From positions 15,122,841 to 15,186,840 of the forward strand of contig CM055889.1 of the NCBI GenBank assembly GCA_029582165.1: 64,000 nt of DNA, given 5' to 3'. This DNA is from Portulaca oleracea (Eukaryota; Streptophyta; Magnoliopsida; Caryophyllales; Portulacaceae). Position 1 is the stretch's first letter. Each line of letters starts with the position of its first letter. Positions 1-12,800 of the stretch are shown here, in pieces. Both the position numbers and the translations under genes were made by a program. Under the pieces are notes generated by a model. The model saw nothing but the letters and a program-made list of their open reading frames with translations. It had not been told where the DNA came from and did not search any database.

Positions 1-30
1 AGGAAGCAATTTTGGCTTATGATACAACAT

Positions 31-1588
31 TTCAATTCCTCGGGGCAGGGGAGCCTTTGTGTGATGATGATGTTAGCTTGATGGTGGAAGTGGGTACCTC
101 ACTCAGCTTGAATCTTGCCGCTGTAGTCTGAAGTTAGGAGAGTTTAATCAAACCCTCATTTTTTTGTCAAAATGCACTTGAATTTGACCCTTTGAATGTT
201 AAGGCCATGTTTCGAAGAGCTACAGCCTTGGTGAAACTTGGTCGCAGGGAAGAAGCCATTAAAAACCTGGAACGAGCAAAGGAGTTGGACCCAAAAAATA
301 AAAAGTGCTTAAGGAGCTTAATAGGGTCACGAAGGACTTGCATAGGAAGTCGTCTACAACAAATATGGAGGTGGAGGGAAACTCTAAAGAGGGAGGGAAA
401 AGAAATGAGGAAGACAAGGAGGGGTTTTTCTTTAATAATAGCGGCAAGAGTGACAAGGAACAAAGTGTTGAGTGCCCAAGAAGCTTGTTCAAGGGACCCA
501 TTACCAAGGGGACTCTCGAAGCTATGGAATTCGATGAGGTTGCTCAGCTTGAAGATCAAGAGAAAGGAGATGAGATGGATGTAGGCTCAAAGGCTGTTGA
601 GGTGCAGTCGGTTAAGGTTCAAAGAAGAAGAAAGGAGAGAAGAGAGGAGAATCGTGAAGGAGAAGGGGTGGCCAACAAACACACCACCCAGGGATCTACA
701 GGTCCCACTAAGTTACGCAACTGTCCTACAGTTGCGATTCAAGAAACCATGACAAGCGTGGAGGATAGAGCTAATTGTAGCTCTACGAAATCTCCGGCAG
801 ACGACCCTTCCTCGGAAGGCGTCATAAAACAAGTCAAGTTAAGGCTTACGTTCTCTAAACGACAATATGGTCAAATCTTGTCCTTGAACGTTGAAGCCTA
901 CGAAGGACTGCTCAAGGGAAATCACTTCGAAGTTTTTGATTCTCTCAGTTTGACTTATATGAAAGTCAAAGTCAATGCAAAACCAGAAATGCCATCTTCA
1001 CAAAGTATTGCCAAGCTCTGTGTAGTCGAACATCTAGACAATGTGGAAGAAGAGTGTGCCATGGGTGAAAGTAGGATGGTCATAACAATTTCTGACGCTT
1101 CAGAGTTTGCAATAGGCTGCAACACTGCTCCGATGTCGAACAAGATTCTCAACAAGCATAGGCCTTTACCAAAATTTCGCAAAAGTGGCAGGACTTTCCT
1201 TTCAGGTAAGACTAACCTTTGGTGCAGGAAACAGGATAGGACGGTGCACAACCGCAACAAGCCTGGGAAAGGGTCTACCTACTCGCATCTGCAGGAGGGC
1301 AAGAAGACTTTTAAGTGGAAGAGGTTCGGGCCGGGATACACATACGTTCACCGGCATGACTTGAGAAGTAGAAAGCGGAAGGCTAATTTGCAGACAGTGG
1401 CTGAGTACCAGTTCCATGTCAACAAGAAGTGTGGATTGGAAGCTATAGAGTCTAGTGTGAAAGAGTCTTTTTATGTTAATTTGTCTTCCATATTTCTTAG
1501 TCTTAAGAACCAACATTCAATCAAATGTTATGGAAGCATTTGCTATGGCCATGAGAGCCACGAGACGAGTCCTTCCATAGCAATGTAG
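31..1588 (+). pseudogene. TPR-domain protein remnant fused to a long open frame of unknown identity
   Basis: Translated pieces from about 31 to 345 read as the end of a tetratricopeptide (TPR) protein: SLNLAAV, KLGEFNQ, then NVKAMFRRATALVKLG and AIKNLERAKELDPKNK. The K and R spacing in NVKAMFRRA resembles the carboxylate-clamp TPRs that bind Hsp90/Hsp70 tails (family knowledge). The reading frame breaks at least twice: near 127-130, and at the A-rich stretch near 298-305, where one base appears to be missing. After the second break a 427-codon frame (305-1588) continues the TPR homology (VLKELNRVTKDL) and then runs through acidic, Lys/Arg-rich sequence I do not recognise. The region has no visible introns. 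Either this is a decayed or retroposed copy, or the shifts are sequence errors in a real gene whose 5' part lies outside the window. Confidence 0.6.
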
Positions 1589-1648
1589 TTTATTTTCTGT
1601 ACTCTGTCTTTACTGCCAAAACAAAAATAAAAATAAAGAGATTGATTT

Positions 1649-1650
<2 letters not shown>

Positions 1651-1681
<31 letters not shown>
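1651..1681. repeat. (GA)n microsatellite
   Basis: AG dinucleotides run almost without break, interrupted by one AA, just downstream of the TPR-remnant frame. The rest of 1589-1890 has no gene that I can support. Confidence 0.9.
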
Positions 1682-1682
<1 letters not shown>

Positions 1683-1889
1683 GAATGGAGAATAGTAATT
1701 GATGTAGGGGAGGGGGGATGAACAATGATGAGAGACGTACGGTTAGTTGCATTTTTTTTTGAATGAATCAACGGACCAAATTTTCCATCGATGAAATTTG
1801 ACGGTTGATATGTTCTATTGCATGAGATGTTAATATGGGAGGAGGGAAGAGTTGTGGGTTAATTTTAAAAGTCCATTCTAAAATTTATA

Positions 1890-2080
1890 ATATTAATAAT
1901 TTCTAATTTATTTTTGGATTTTAGTGGGCATAAAAAAGTAAAATTATATTTTGGTGAAACACAACTCGAGTCAAGTGGCGTAAGTCGATGAAAAGCTGAC
2001 ATGTACTAGCTAAAGTGTGTTTGACACGTCAGCTTTCCACCGAGTCCCATCAAAATACAATTTTAGTTTTTTAACTTGTA
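1890..2080. repeat. Foldback MITE, family F1, diverged copy
   Basis: The two sides are imperfect inverted repeats (TTTATTTTTGGATTTTAGTG on the left, ATCAAAATACAATTTTAG on the right). They flank a core with ACACGTCAGCTTTCCACCGA. The same core and arms occur in the sharper copy at 47455-47781, and the arms recur at 32884-33382. Ends are approximate. From 2081 to 3022 I see only AT-rich intergenic DNA and the MTK copy 1 promoter region, with no further gene. Confidence 0.55.
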
Positions 2081-3022
2081 AATTGTAAGCTAAAATGGTG
2101 TAGTTTGGAAAATCAACGAGCGATCAACAACCTGTAAGGGTGGCCATCAAGCGAGTTGTTTACTGTAATATGTAAATTTTTAACTCTATTTCAAATATTT
2201 ATAAATTTTATTAAAATTAGTTATTGTTATAAATAATTAGGGATCTAAATAATATTTTTTTGGAGATTCTTCCATTATTGAATTTTTTTTACTTATGATA
2301 GTTGAAATGTATGAGTACTCTTAAACTTTACCTTCATGAAAATCGTAAGTAATATATATAGATCAAAGAACTTACAATAAGTAATCCTATTTGTTGAGAT
2401 TTAATTATTTTACAAAACTTAAGATTTTTAAAGAGTACCATAATTATTTTGAAAATTTTCAAGTATTATAGTTGAAAAATGTATTTACTATTGATTTTAC
2501 TATTAAAAAAAATCAAAATTATGTTGTTGATTAAGGTAACATACCATATTTGATAATCAAAATTAGGATTTTTTTAGATGTGATTTATTTATGATAAATT
2601 AATAATATGAAGTTTTCAACTACTATATTTGATATTTTGTAGGCTGCTTTGTATTGACTCTTGACTATATATCTCACAAATATTTACCTTGGGCCCATTT
2701 TTTAATTAGGCAAATTTGACTTGTGCGAATGCTTATAGCGAACATGTACACTCACAATTCATGTTGTCCACAACATTCATATTGTTCATTGATGCGTTTC
2801 ATCTAATACATCGTTTTCCCCCTTTTTCTTCCCCCAGTTAGAGTTGAGCATCGGCATCCTATTTCTCTCCCATCACATTCATGGACCAAACCCAACGCAA
2901 GTCATGCCATTAGTCAAATAATAACACCTCTAAAAATACTAATCATTCAACAGAGCTAATACATAGTTCTCTCTTCTTCAATCTTCAAATCTTCATCATC
3001 AATATATCTCTCCAAGCTGAAA

Positions 3023-6000
3023 ATGTCAGAGGCCACCAATGAAGGGATGTTCCGACGACTTGATGAGAAATCACTGGTGGAGTACATTAGAGCCACCCCT
3101 TCTCTTCTAGCCAAGCTCGGCGGTTCCATTGACAACCTCCATATCAAAGAAGTTGGTGATGGCAACCTTAACTTCGTCTATATAGTCATCTCCTCCTCGT
3201 CCCACTCTCTCGTCATCAAACAGGTTTGTAGCTAATTACTTCACACTTAGTAAATCGAGCAGAAAAGAAAGAAACGTCTCTACTTAGTTACTAAGTTTAT
3301 TTTGTATGCTGCAAGGGTTCTATTTTTCTATTAATGGGAGCTTTTGGTGTTGCTACTTTTGTTATTACTTGATTTAAAATCCAAATTCAATACTCTAAAA
3401 TCCTGCCACCAAGTTAGGCAATTAAGTATGAGTCTAATGTATTTGTTAGCCTTATTTCTAAATTCTGTAATAATAAGACATTGTTATTTTGTGTGGTTAG
3501 TAAGATGTGAAAGTGGTGCGGTGTTATGAAATTGTGAGAAATGCGGTAAGGTGTGGGATGGTATGGTATAATTTAATGAATTGTGTGGTTACATGGTAGG
3601 TGAGGAGAAAGAATGTTAAAAGTAGAGAAGAAAAATGATGAGATATATTAGTAATGATTGTGGTAACGTGTGGTATGGTATAGTAAAGTGTGGAAAAATA
3701 TTGGATGGTATCGTATAACACTGCATTATACAAAAGAACAGGGCCTAAATTAAGGTAGACTTATTCTAATTGATCCAAGATTTCAAACTGTTGTTTACGT
3801 ACCTACTAATGCATGTGCTCGATGGTAGTACGAGTATCGTTAAGCTTTCTAGCTCCATTAATTATGGACAAACATATGCTGATAATTTGGTGGCGTTTAA
3901 TTTGAAGGCAATTCCATACATTCGTATGATTGGGGAAGCATGGCCAATGAGCAAAGAACGAGCATATTTCGAGGCAGCCGCATTGAGAGTTCACGGGAGG
4001 CTATGCCCTGCTCATGTTCCTCAGGTGTATCACTTTGATCATGCTATGTGTTTGATCGGCATGCGATATTTGGAGCCTCCACATATTGTCCTTAGGAAAG
4101 GTTTGATTGCTGGGGTTGAGTACCCTTTGCTTGCACAGCATATGGCTGAATATATGTCCAACACTCTGTTCTACACCTCCCTTCTTTCCACCACAACCGC
4201 CCAGCATAAACGCGCAGGTCCATATATCATCCTTAATTAGTTACGTAGTTTTTTGCATGATCTCTAATGCATACTTTTGGCTATTAATTTTTCGTATTTT
4301 GCGTTTATAAAGACTTATATACTAAGTCATTATATAATTTAATAAATTGACAGTTAAAATTTATAAAGTTTGACACTATTAGTCAAATATGGACAATTTT
4401 TTTGGGACGGAAAGAATAAACTATTACTCCCTCCGTTCTTTTTTATCTGTCATTTACGGTTTTCTGTGCCAATTTTTAATCAATAATTTCTAATATAAAA
4501 GTTTTATAGAAAAATATAATATTATACTTTTTCAATTTTGTATGATAAATCATTATACAAATTAAGATATTAACGGTCAAAATTTTTGCACAATTCCCTA
4601 GGCGACAGATAAAACAAAACGGAGGTAGTAGATAGTTTTGGGTGTACCTAGGTCTTGGGCTTATGTAGGCCCATGGTAATAGATCTAGAACTATCTAATA
4701 AGCCCTCTGTCTACATTTGGGCTTCTTCGGACTCCGTGAGGCTTATGTATTCCTTTGATTTCATATCATTTGTTATGATATAGATACTAGCTAGTGTACA
4801 ACAAACTTTGACAAACATCGATTTATTATCATCAATTTCGTTGTGAAATATACTTTCATCTAAGTATAATACTGCACTCTTTGGCTAAAGACGTGATACT
4901 CAAGAGTCAAGATGTATAATGAAAATAATGCGTTAAGGACGACAGAAAAGTTAAAGGACAAGTATTGTGGAAGAGAAGGAGTATAGAGCATACGTGAGAC
5001 TTGGTGTATCGATATGGTGATTCATTCTTCGATTTGAAATCAATGAACCTTGAAAATGAAATTACAACTCTTGCTGATACAGTGGGGGAATTTTGTGGAA
5101 ATATGGAGATGGTCCGACACACCGGGCAGGTTGTATTCTCTGACCCTTACAAAGTCTCCGAATATAACCGTTGGACTTCTCCTTACCTTGATCAAGATGC
5201 TGAGGCAGTTCGTGAGGACAATGCTCTGAAGCTCGAAGTTGCTCAACTCAAATCAATGTGAGTCTTAATTATGACATTTTAGTTATCTTGTTGATTCTAC
5301 AATAACTAGTACGTACGTAGTAGTAGTTCATGACCGAGTTAATTAATATGTAGCTGTTATGTTGCTTTAGGTTCTGTGAAAGGGCTCAAGCATTGATACA
5401 TGGTGATCTGCACACTGGTTCTGTCATGGTTACGCAGGACTCAACTCAGGTGATTGATCCAGAGTTCGCCTTCTATGGGCCCATGGGATTTGACATAGGA
5501 GCCTTCTTAGGAAACCTGATGCTGGCATTCTTCGCTCAGGATGGACTTGCTGATCAAGGGAATGACCGTAAGGTATGTCCAAATGGCCCCCTTTTTTTTT
5601 TTTTTTTTTATGGTGGCATCAATTCTATATGTCCAAAGGAATTTCTCCTTAGGCTGAGTTTAGTAGAATTTCCAGAAATATTTTTATGGCAAAACTTCTA
5701 CGACTTTTCTTTTAAAAAAAAAAAAATTCATGAGTTTGAGTGTAAAATAATTGTTTCCATGTTATTTTTTTTTTTTTATAGTCAGTAAATACAATCAAAC
5801 ATCCAAAGCTTTATGGTAATGTTATTACATAGTACCTAGGCTACCTTGCTGGTTAGTTTCTCATACATTTTTTTAGGACAGTATATTAAAGGGAAAAGGA
5901 GGATTAAGAATAAAGAAAAGAAAAAAGTAATAGTTTATGGGACTATCTAGCTTATTTAGCATAGTAGAATAAGTTTATTAAGATAGGAAAGTTGATCAAC

Positions 6001-6606
6001 TTTTTTTTTAAAAAAAAAAAAATTGGAAGGCAAGAAAACCGGAGAATTTCAGATAGATGTAAACTGTAGCTGTGTATGTACACAAAATCTCCTGGGTGTT
6101 ATTAAATCCGTTGTTCCGAGTTACACAGGCATACAAACAATGGATACTGGGGACAATAAAAGAGACTTGGAATCTGTTGTACAAAAACTTCATCGCCCTT
6201 TGGAATGAAAACAGGGAAGGCCCTGGTGAAGCGTATCTTTCACCCATTTACAACAACAACGATATTCTTCAGTTAGTACAGGCAAACTACATGAGAGATT
6301 TGTTCCATGATTCCCTTGGATTTGGAGCTGCCAAAATGATTAGGTGCCTTATTACATTTCTTGTAAATGTATCACCTTAAATTGGACCATAATGTTGCTG
6401 CTAATGTATGTGAAATTGAGTTTCTGTTATGCAGGAGAATTGTTGGTGTGGCACATGTTGAGGACCTGGAATCCATCTCTGATGACAGAAAGAGGGCAGA
6501 ATGTGAAAGAAAGGCACTTAATTTTGCAAAAATGATGATGAAAGAAAGGACCAAGTTTAGCTCCATAACTCAAGTTATCTCAGCCCTACAAGAAGTTGCA
6601 TCATGA
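3023..6606 (+). CDS. MTK: 5-methylthioribose kinase, tandem copy 1
   Basis: The enzyme phosphorylates 5-methylthioribose with ATP to give 5-methylthioribose-1-phosphate in the cytosolic methionine salvage (Yang) cycle, which recycles sulfur from ethylene, polyamine and nicotianamine synthesis. Six exons join with consistent phases: 3023-3223, 3908-4217, 5083-5257, 5371-5572, 6129-6343 and 6435-6606 (TGA), giving 424 codons. Visible motifs are [15 protein letters not shown] near the N-terminus, [14 protein letters not shown] sequence in exon 2, and the catalytic loop HGDLHTGS (Asp about 241) followed by [12 protein letters not shown] (metal-binding Asp about 258). Exon sizes match copy 2 except exon 1, which is two codons longer. 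A segment of exon 3 that reads [10 protein letters not shown] in copy 2 is [10 protein letters not shown] here, so this copy has drifted at a normally conserved place. No inactivating lesion is visible. Introns 1 and 2 of the 3-kb gene carry MITE-like sequence. Confidence 0.95.
3478..3748. repeat. Candidate hAT-like MITE in MTK copy 1 intron 1
   Basis: The right end (ATACAAAAGAACAGGGCCTA) resembles the reverse complement of the left end (TTGTTATTTTGTGTGG), and the inside has repeated GTGTGGTATGGTAT-like words. Copy 2 lacks this sequence, which partly explains its shorter intron 1. The family assignment is an inference from end sequence only. Confidence 0.35.
4427..4628. repeat. Stowaway-like MITE in MTK copy 1 intron 2
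   Basis: The element begins CTCCCTCCGTTC and ends with the near-complement AACGGAGGTAG. It is flanked by TA on both sides (4425-4426 and 4629-4630), as expected for Tc1/mariner-derived Stowaway elements. Arms such as TTTTATCTGTC and GACAGATAAAA continue the pairing inward. It lies inside the 4218-5082 intron. Confidence 0.8.
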
Positions 6607-7937
6607 GTAAAGTAACATTTGCTGATAACTTTGTTTTTGATGCAATGGATGCTGTGTAAGTGGTGATTGTAACTTTTCATTTGCTTTTGTAAGGCCTTTT
6701 ATAATCAGCAATATACAAAGTAATTATTGTATGTAATTCTGGCAATAAATTTGTCGTCATAATGTTTAAGAGACTGGTAGCTCTGTATGTGATTTCCCAA
6801 AAAAGAAAAAAGTAATGATACGTTGGCTATGTTAACTAGTAATGGCATCTTCATCGAATTCATCAGTTAAGCCTATTTTAGACATTTTTTTTATAAATTT
6901 TAAAATAATAGATAAAAATATAATTTAATATAATTTATTTGTGACATTATAGTGATAGAAGTCAACTTTTAATATGTAAAATATACAGGTTTTATACCAA
7001 AATTTTTACCTCAAACTTATATTATTTTCGAAAAAAATAAATAAAGCTATGTATTTGTACTATTTGATGACAATTTTGAGTAATATATATTTGCATTTTT
7101 TTATTCGATATTTATTATGATCTTCCCTTTTCTTCTTTTACAGAGTCATATTTTTTTATATATTTTTTATGTTTGATACTTTTTATAACTCCTCTATTTA
7201 TTAAATCCAGTATGATCAAAAAGAAAAAAATTAATGAGTAACTAATTTGATGATTTTGAACTTTTTTAAAAAAAGAAGGTAGGTGAAAAAGAGGTAGCTA
7301 AACATTTTTTTCACAATAAATTTTCTCACCCTATCCTTATACAATATTTTATTGAACTCCCTATATATGATCTATCTGATTCCACCTTTTAACTGCTACC
7401 TACTAACAGTTGATGCCCCCTTTTTGATAGTCAGTTAGCTACACTATTTACTTCTCTATAAATATGGGAAATATCACTCCATGGAAGTTTTGAGATTAGA
7501 TTATGAATGTCTTCCACCAAATGTCTTATCTACCATGATATCGTAAAATTACCTTGAATAGCTTGAGTTACTACTATAAATTATCTCCTTCAATGAATAT
7601 GTGAGAATGATATGCTTTTGTTGCTTCCATTAATCTATCACGGAGTGCTCTGACTTTTGCTACAATAATCGGAGACTATCCATATCAACTAATTTGATAG
7701 TTTTGAATTGTCACATGTAAACATGTAAAAGTTTATTCATCCTTACTTCCTTAGTGCATTTTTTTTGAACATTTTTATAGATAGTTTGAAGATTCAGAGT
7801 TGAAAAGCAACTTGCTTTCAAATTTTATTATAATTTTTTTTTTGTAAAATATAAAATATGATTCAAATGTATTTGATATCTTTGAAATTTGATTTAGAAT
7901 ATGACTCAAATCATATAAGTTAGTTGACTAGTAAGTA

Positions 7938-8137
7938 CTCCATCCGTTCCATATTAATTGACGCTTTGACAAAATTTTGACCGTTAATTACTCACAAATT
8001 ACAATGAGTTATAATATGAAATTACCTCCATTGTAATTTTTAGTAAAATATATTTCTAATGACGGTAATTTCATATTGTAACTCATTATAGTTTGTGAGT
8101 AATTAACGGTCAAAATTTCATGTTGGAACGGAGGGAG
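7938..8137. repeat. Stowaway MITE, near palindromic
   Basis: This 200-bp element starts CTCCATCCGTTCC and ends GGAACGGAGGGAG, with TA on both flanks. Almost the whole element pairs with itself (TGACCGTTAATTACTCACAA near the left, TTGTGAGTAATTAACGGTCA near the right). Confidence 0.88.
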
Positions 8138-8169
8138 TAATAATTAGGTTAACATAACAGTAAATATTA

Positions 8170-8424
8170 CTCGCTCCTTCCTATTTTATCTGCCACTTAG
8201 ATCTACAAATTAATCAAATTTTTAAATTTTTGATCATTAAGTTCTCAATATATACAAATTTTATTATATGAAAATAATTTAATTTCATTAGATTCAGAAT
8301 GAAAAATGGTATCATAAATGTGTAATATTGTAACTTTTGATAAAATATTATGTCAAAATTGTTAATAAAAGGAATACATCAGAGATCGTGAAACATTTGT
8401 AGAGTGAGAGATAACAATGGGAGG
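8170..8424. repeat. Decayed Stowaway-like MITE
   Basis: The left end CTCGCTCCTTCCTATTTTATCTG and right end AGATAACAATGGGAGGA are imperfect complements flanked by TA. It starts 32 bp after the preceding Stowaway element. Confidence 0.45.
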
Positions 8425-9069
8425 ATATTTTGTATATCAAATTTTTAAAAATGCTTTACAGGCAAGTGTGGAAACACAAAATTTGAAAATGATTTAAGCT
8501 AAAGAAGTTGATATCTCTATAAATTATTTTTGGTTCCATGATCCTTCTTCACTTGTACTTAGTACTGTTTTCGATGATGGATTTGACCCTTGTTATATAA
8601 TACACTATTTCTAATTTTATTCCACTTGGTGAACCCATAAATCCAAATATCATCCCCATTATGCCATCTTTAACATTTGACAATGCCACTTGTTTATAAT
8701 CCAACTCTCCAAATCATATTTCCTAGTTGGTCTAATTACCACACGATAGAACTTACCTATAACCTTAGGTAGGACCCTCTTATCAAACAACACCCCTAAT
8801 TAAAATGGTCTTGTACTTGTGTCAACTCACCTTAATTCGATGTATTACATCCTTGCTTGTATTCACTTTGTAAAATTATATCTTTGTAAGATACTCTTTT
8901 AAAGAAATTAGCAAGACCACTTATTGACGACCAACTAATATTTGATCATACTCCTCAAAATAGTATTGCTTGGGAGCCACCTCTTCATAAAGATTTTTTA
9001 CGTATCATTTTTAAAATAGGCATGATAGAATTCTTGAAAAAAAAGGATCACCAACTCTTACATCTTACA

Positions 9070-9320
9070 CCATCCATTTCGTATTAATTGTCATAATTTT
9101 AATTTTTACGGCCTTTAGTGTCATTCTCTGATAGATAATTTCTTATATAATATGTTATTTACAATTGCAATATTATACTCTTATTATATTATTTTTCATT
9201 ACGAATTTAACAGTGACAATTTTATATAACAACTATATATATTTAGAAATTTATGGTCAAAATTTTTGAAATTTGACTGTATGCAAATTTCAAAGACAAT
9301 AATTAATATGGAATGAAGAG
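9070..9320. repeat. Decayed Stowaway-like MITE
   Basis: The left end CCATCCATTTCGTATTAATTG pairs imperfectly with AATTAATATGGAATGAAGAG at the right, with AT-rich inner arms. The remaining 6607-9700 region between the two MTK genes holds AT-rich intergenic DNA and no further gene that I can see. Confidence 0.4.
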
Positions 9321-9708
9321 AATAACTTATTAAAAAAATTATTTTTAATTTTGCTCCCTCGTATATATGGTAGCTCCAATGAAAAATGAGATTAGACTTG
9401 GAAAAGGAGAGGTGGTTGACGAAAGGAAACGAATCTCTAGTAAACCTCTACGATTCCGCATGTTCCATAACTTCGACCAGATTCAATATCATTGCTACAC
9501 TCTCATTTTCATTCGACCTCTTTTTTCTTCGTTTTTTCCTTTATCCCTTTCGTTTTTTCCCGGAATGAAAATTGAGCATCTTCTGTCGAAAAACACACAC
9601 AGACTTCCTGGAACCTCCCCTCCTGATATTCACCTCCCCAATACGGCAAAACCACGCTAGTCATGCTGCCGTTACTCAAATTAACACTAATCACGCCTTC
9701 TTCCCTCT

Positions 9709-9716
9709 TATAAAAC
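9709..9716 (+). promoter_or_regulatory. TATA box of MTK copy 2
   Basis: TATAAAAC lies 88 bp upstream of the ATG at 9804, a plausible distance for a short 5' UTR. No equally good TATA box is obvious just upstream of copy 1. Confidence 0.55.
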
Positions 9717-9803
9717 CCCCTTCATTCATTTGATTACACCTAAATAAACTCAACTCAACGTTAAACCTCTCTGTGTCATTGTAATCTGTTTCCTTGTTTG
9801 TTA

Positions 9804-12800
9804 ATGGCGACGGCCGATGAGGGATTCCGGGCGCTAGACGAGAAGTCCCTGGTGGATTACATCAACGCCACTCCTTCACTTCTTTCCCAGCTCGGCGGCT
9901 CCCTCCATAATCTTCAAATCAAAGAAGTTGGCGATGGCAATCTTAACTTCGTCTACATTGTTCTCTCACCTTCTGGCGGCTCTCTCGTCATCAAACAGGT
10001 TTCTCCACAACTCCTAACTTATCCATTGTTTCAGATTAAGTTATTCACTCATTGGGTGCCCAGTTTTATGTTGTTCATGGGTTATATGAAATCAAATACT
10101 ATAATATTAGGTCATGTTTTAGCTGATTAGTTTCAAGTCTTTGTCAATCATATGATTATGCGGATGAATTGGGCGGACCACTGTTTCAAGTGGCTCAGTC
10201 ACTGTCTCAGTTGGTTAGGGTTTTCTTTATTCATGATCGAAAGATTGAATCGCTTTACTTCTGCTGGTATATGAGAAACTCTGCACATTTTTGGATCAAA
10301 ATTAGTATATGATTCGTTTATGAATTAAAGGGTTTGTGAAATTTGGCTACTTTAATAGGCTCTCCCTTACATTCGTTGCATCGGTGAATCGTGGCCAATG
10401 ACTAAAGAACGGGCTTATTTTGAGGCAACTGCACTCAGAGCTCATGGTCGGTTGTGTCCTGCTCATGTTCCTGAAGTATATCACTTTGATCGTGCTATGT
10501 CTTTGATTGGAATGCGATATTTGGAACCTCCACATATCATCCTCAGGAAGGGTTTGATTGCTGGAGTTGAATACCCTTTGCTTGCCGAACATATGGCTGA
10601 ATATATGTCTAAGACTTTGTTCTACACCTCCCTTCTTTACACCACAACTACAGAGCACAAGCGTGCAGGTTGGTCTTTTTTTTATTAAATGTTTTGCTTT
10701 ATGAGTTATTTACAAGTGTTGCTCTTTGTTTTGAATTCAACGGTAGCTGAAACTTAATGTTTGATTCATGTTTGAAAATACTAAAACCAAGCATAGTTAC
10801 CGGGAAGCCTACATAAGCCAACGACCTGTGTTCCGCGAACAAGCTTTCCGAAGTCAAAACTAGACTAAATTTGTGTAAAAATTAGCAACCCACATCCCGG
10901 GACTAATGACCCGGGAAGCGTTCCTGGTAACTGTGGAACCAACCCTTTTTGCGCGTGTGTATTCGAGTTAGCTCTGTAGCAGGACTATACTGGGGTTTGT
11001 TGTTGTATCAGAATTAGCACTTTGGCGTTTGATTTAAGGTGTTTACTGTGAATATATTAAGTCCTAAACCCTGATGGTAGTGGGCGTTATTGTTATTTCA
11101 TTCACGTGGTGGTGTTCTATGAGTCCAATGCAAAACTGATGAATGCTCTCCTCTGCTGTTTCACCAGATCATTGATATCCATGGATTGCTCCCATGAAAT
11201 TTGCATTTCTTAGATTTGAATACTGATTGGTTGTTTATACAGTTGCTGAATTTTGTGGAAATGTGGAGTTGTGCCGGCTTACCGAGCAGGTTGTATTCTC
11301 TGACCCATATAAGGTCTCGCAGTATAACCGTTGGACTTCTCCTTATCTTGACCGTGATGCCGAGGCAGTTCGAGAGGATAATGATCTAAAGCTTGAAGTT
11401 GCTCAACTGAAATCCATGTAAGCATTCATTTTAAACAATACACGCTTTAATTCTTGATTCTGTTTAGTAGTTCATAAGCTGATACTTGATACTTGTCCTT
11501 TTTTAATAGGTTCTGTGAGAGGGCTCAAGCCTTGATTCACGGTGATCTGCACACTGGTTCTGTCATGGTCACACAGGACTCAACTCAGGTGATCGATCCA
11601 GAATTTGCCTTCTATGGGCCGATGGGATTTGATATAGGAGCCTATTTGGGCAATCTAATATTGGCGTTCTTTTCTCAAGATGGGCATGCTAATGAAGGGA
11701 ATGATCGGAAGGTATGCTGATGTTCTTTCTCACTTTCATCAGCATCTTGTCTCCTTTTGCAAATTCCATTGTTCTTTTTCCCCCTCTTCTTGTTTGGTTA
11801 CATATATTGGGTCATATGTGTCTTAAGCTTTGGTTTTTCATTTGGTGATCATATCCTTCTCCCTATGTCACTACTACAGAGTACAGAGGATTGTCCAATA
11901 TTAAACTTTCACTGATGGGCTTTTTTCTGGTATGCTGGAATCATCCACTTTATGCACTCTTGTGAATAAGGGAAGGTTGCCTACATTTGGATTCCCCATA
12001 CCCCGCATTAGTTGAATGAGTCACCTTGGTACATTTAGAGTTATGTGAATTCAAATAGATGCAATAGCATTAAGCCTTATGTGGGAAGCTTAGCTCCTAC
12101 TGTTGGGTTAGTTTTGTGGCAGATACACCTATGATTTGCCAATGGTTCTTCAGCCACCCATCATAAAGTGGGGATACGTTCTTCTTCTCTCCCGGTTTAG
12201 GGTTGTGGGTTGTGAGAAAGGGGGGGGGGGGGAGCTGATTGGATGCTTTAAGTTAGTATAGCCTTTGGAGGCAGAGGTGGAGCAAATATCTGGGTTTGAG
12301 GTCAGGATGAAATGCTAAAATACAGTCTGTATGGCACCTGTAACAGAGGAAACATGTGTCTGAAACACTTGTGGAAGTGTTGTTACCTTTCTATCCGTGT
12401 ATCGGATAAAGTGTTTGAAGAAAAACCAGCATTGAGAAATAGCAGTAGCTCAGTGTAGTAGATTATCCTGACTTGTGGTTATCGAAGGACTCTTATTCAT
12501 CGAGTTTAGCTGCACGTGTATTGTCTGTTCCTTAAGATAGCTGTATTGTCTCTGTACTTTATGATGTGAATGAAGGATAATATATTACTTGCCATTGGTT
12601 GAATTGGTCCCCTGTCACAAGTATATACACCTTAGCCATCGCCCATCGGCTAAAAACTATAGCTAATTTCAGTTTCATATCTCTGCATTATACTTATGCA
12701 CTATATTGCTGAGAGTGTTTCATTCTTTTGTTTTTTAGTGGACGAATGAGAGCTACTGCCGATACTTTTTCTCTTGTGCCAAATGAATAAAATGTGAAGG

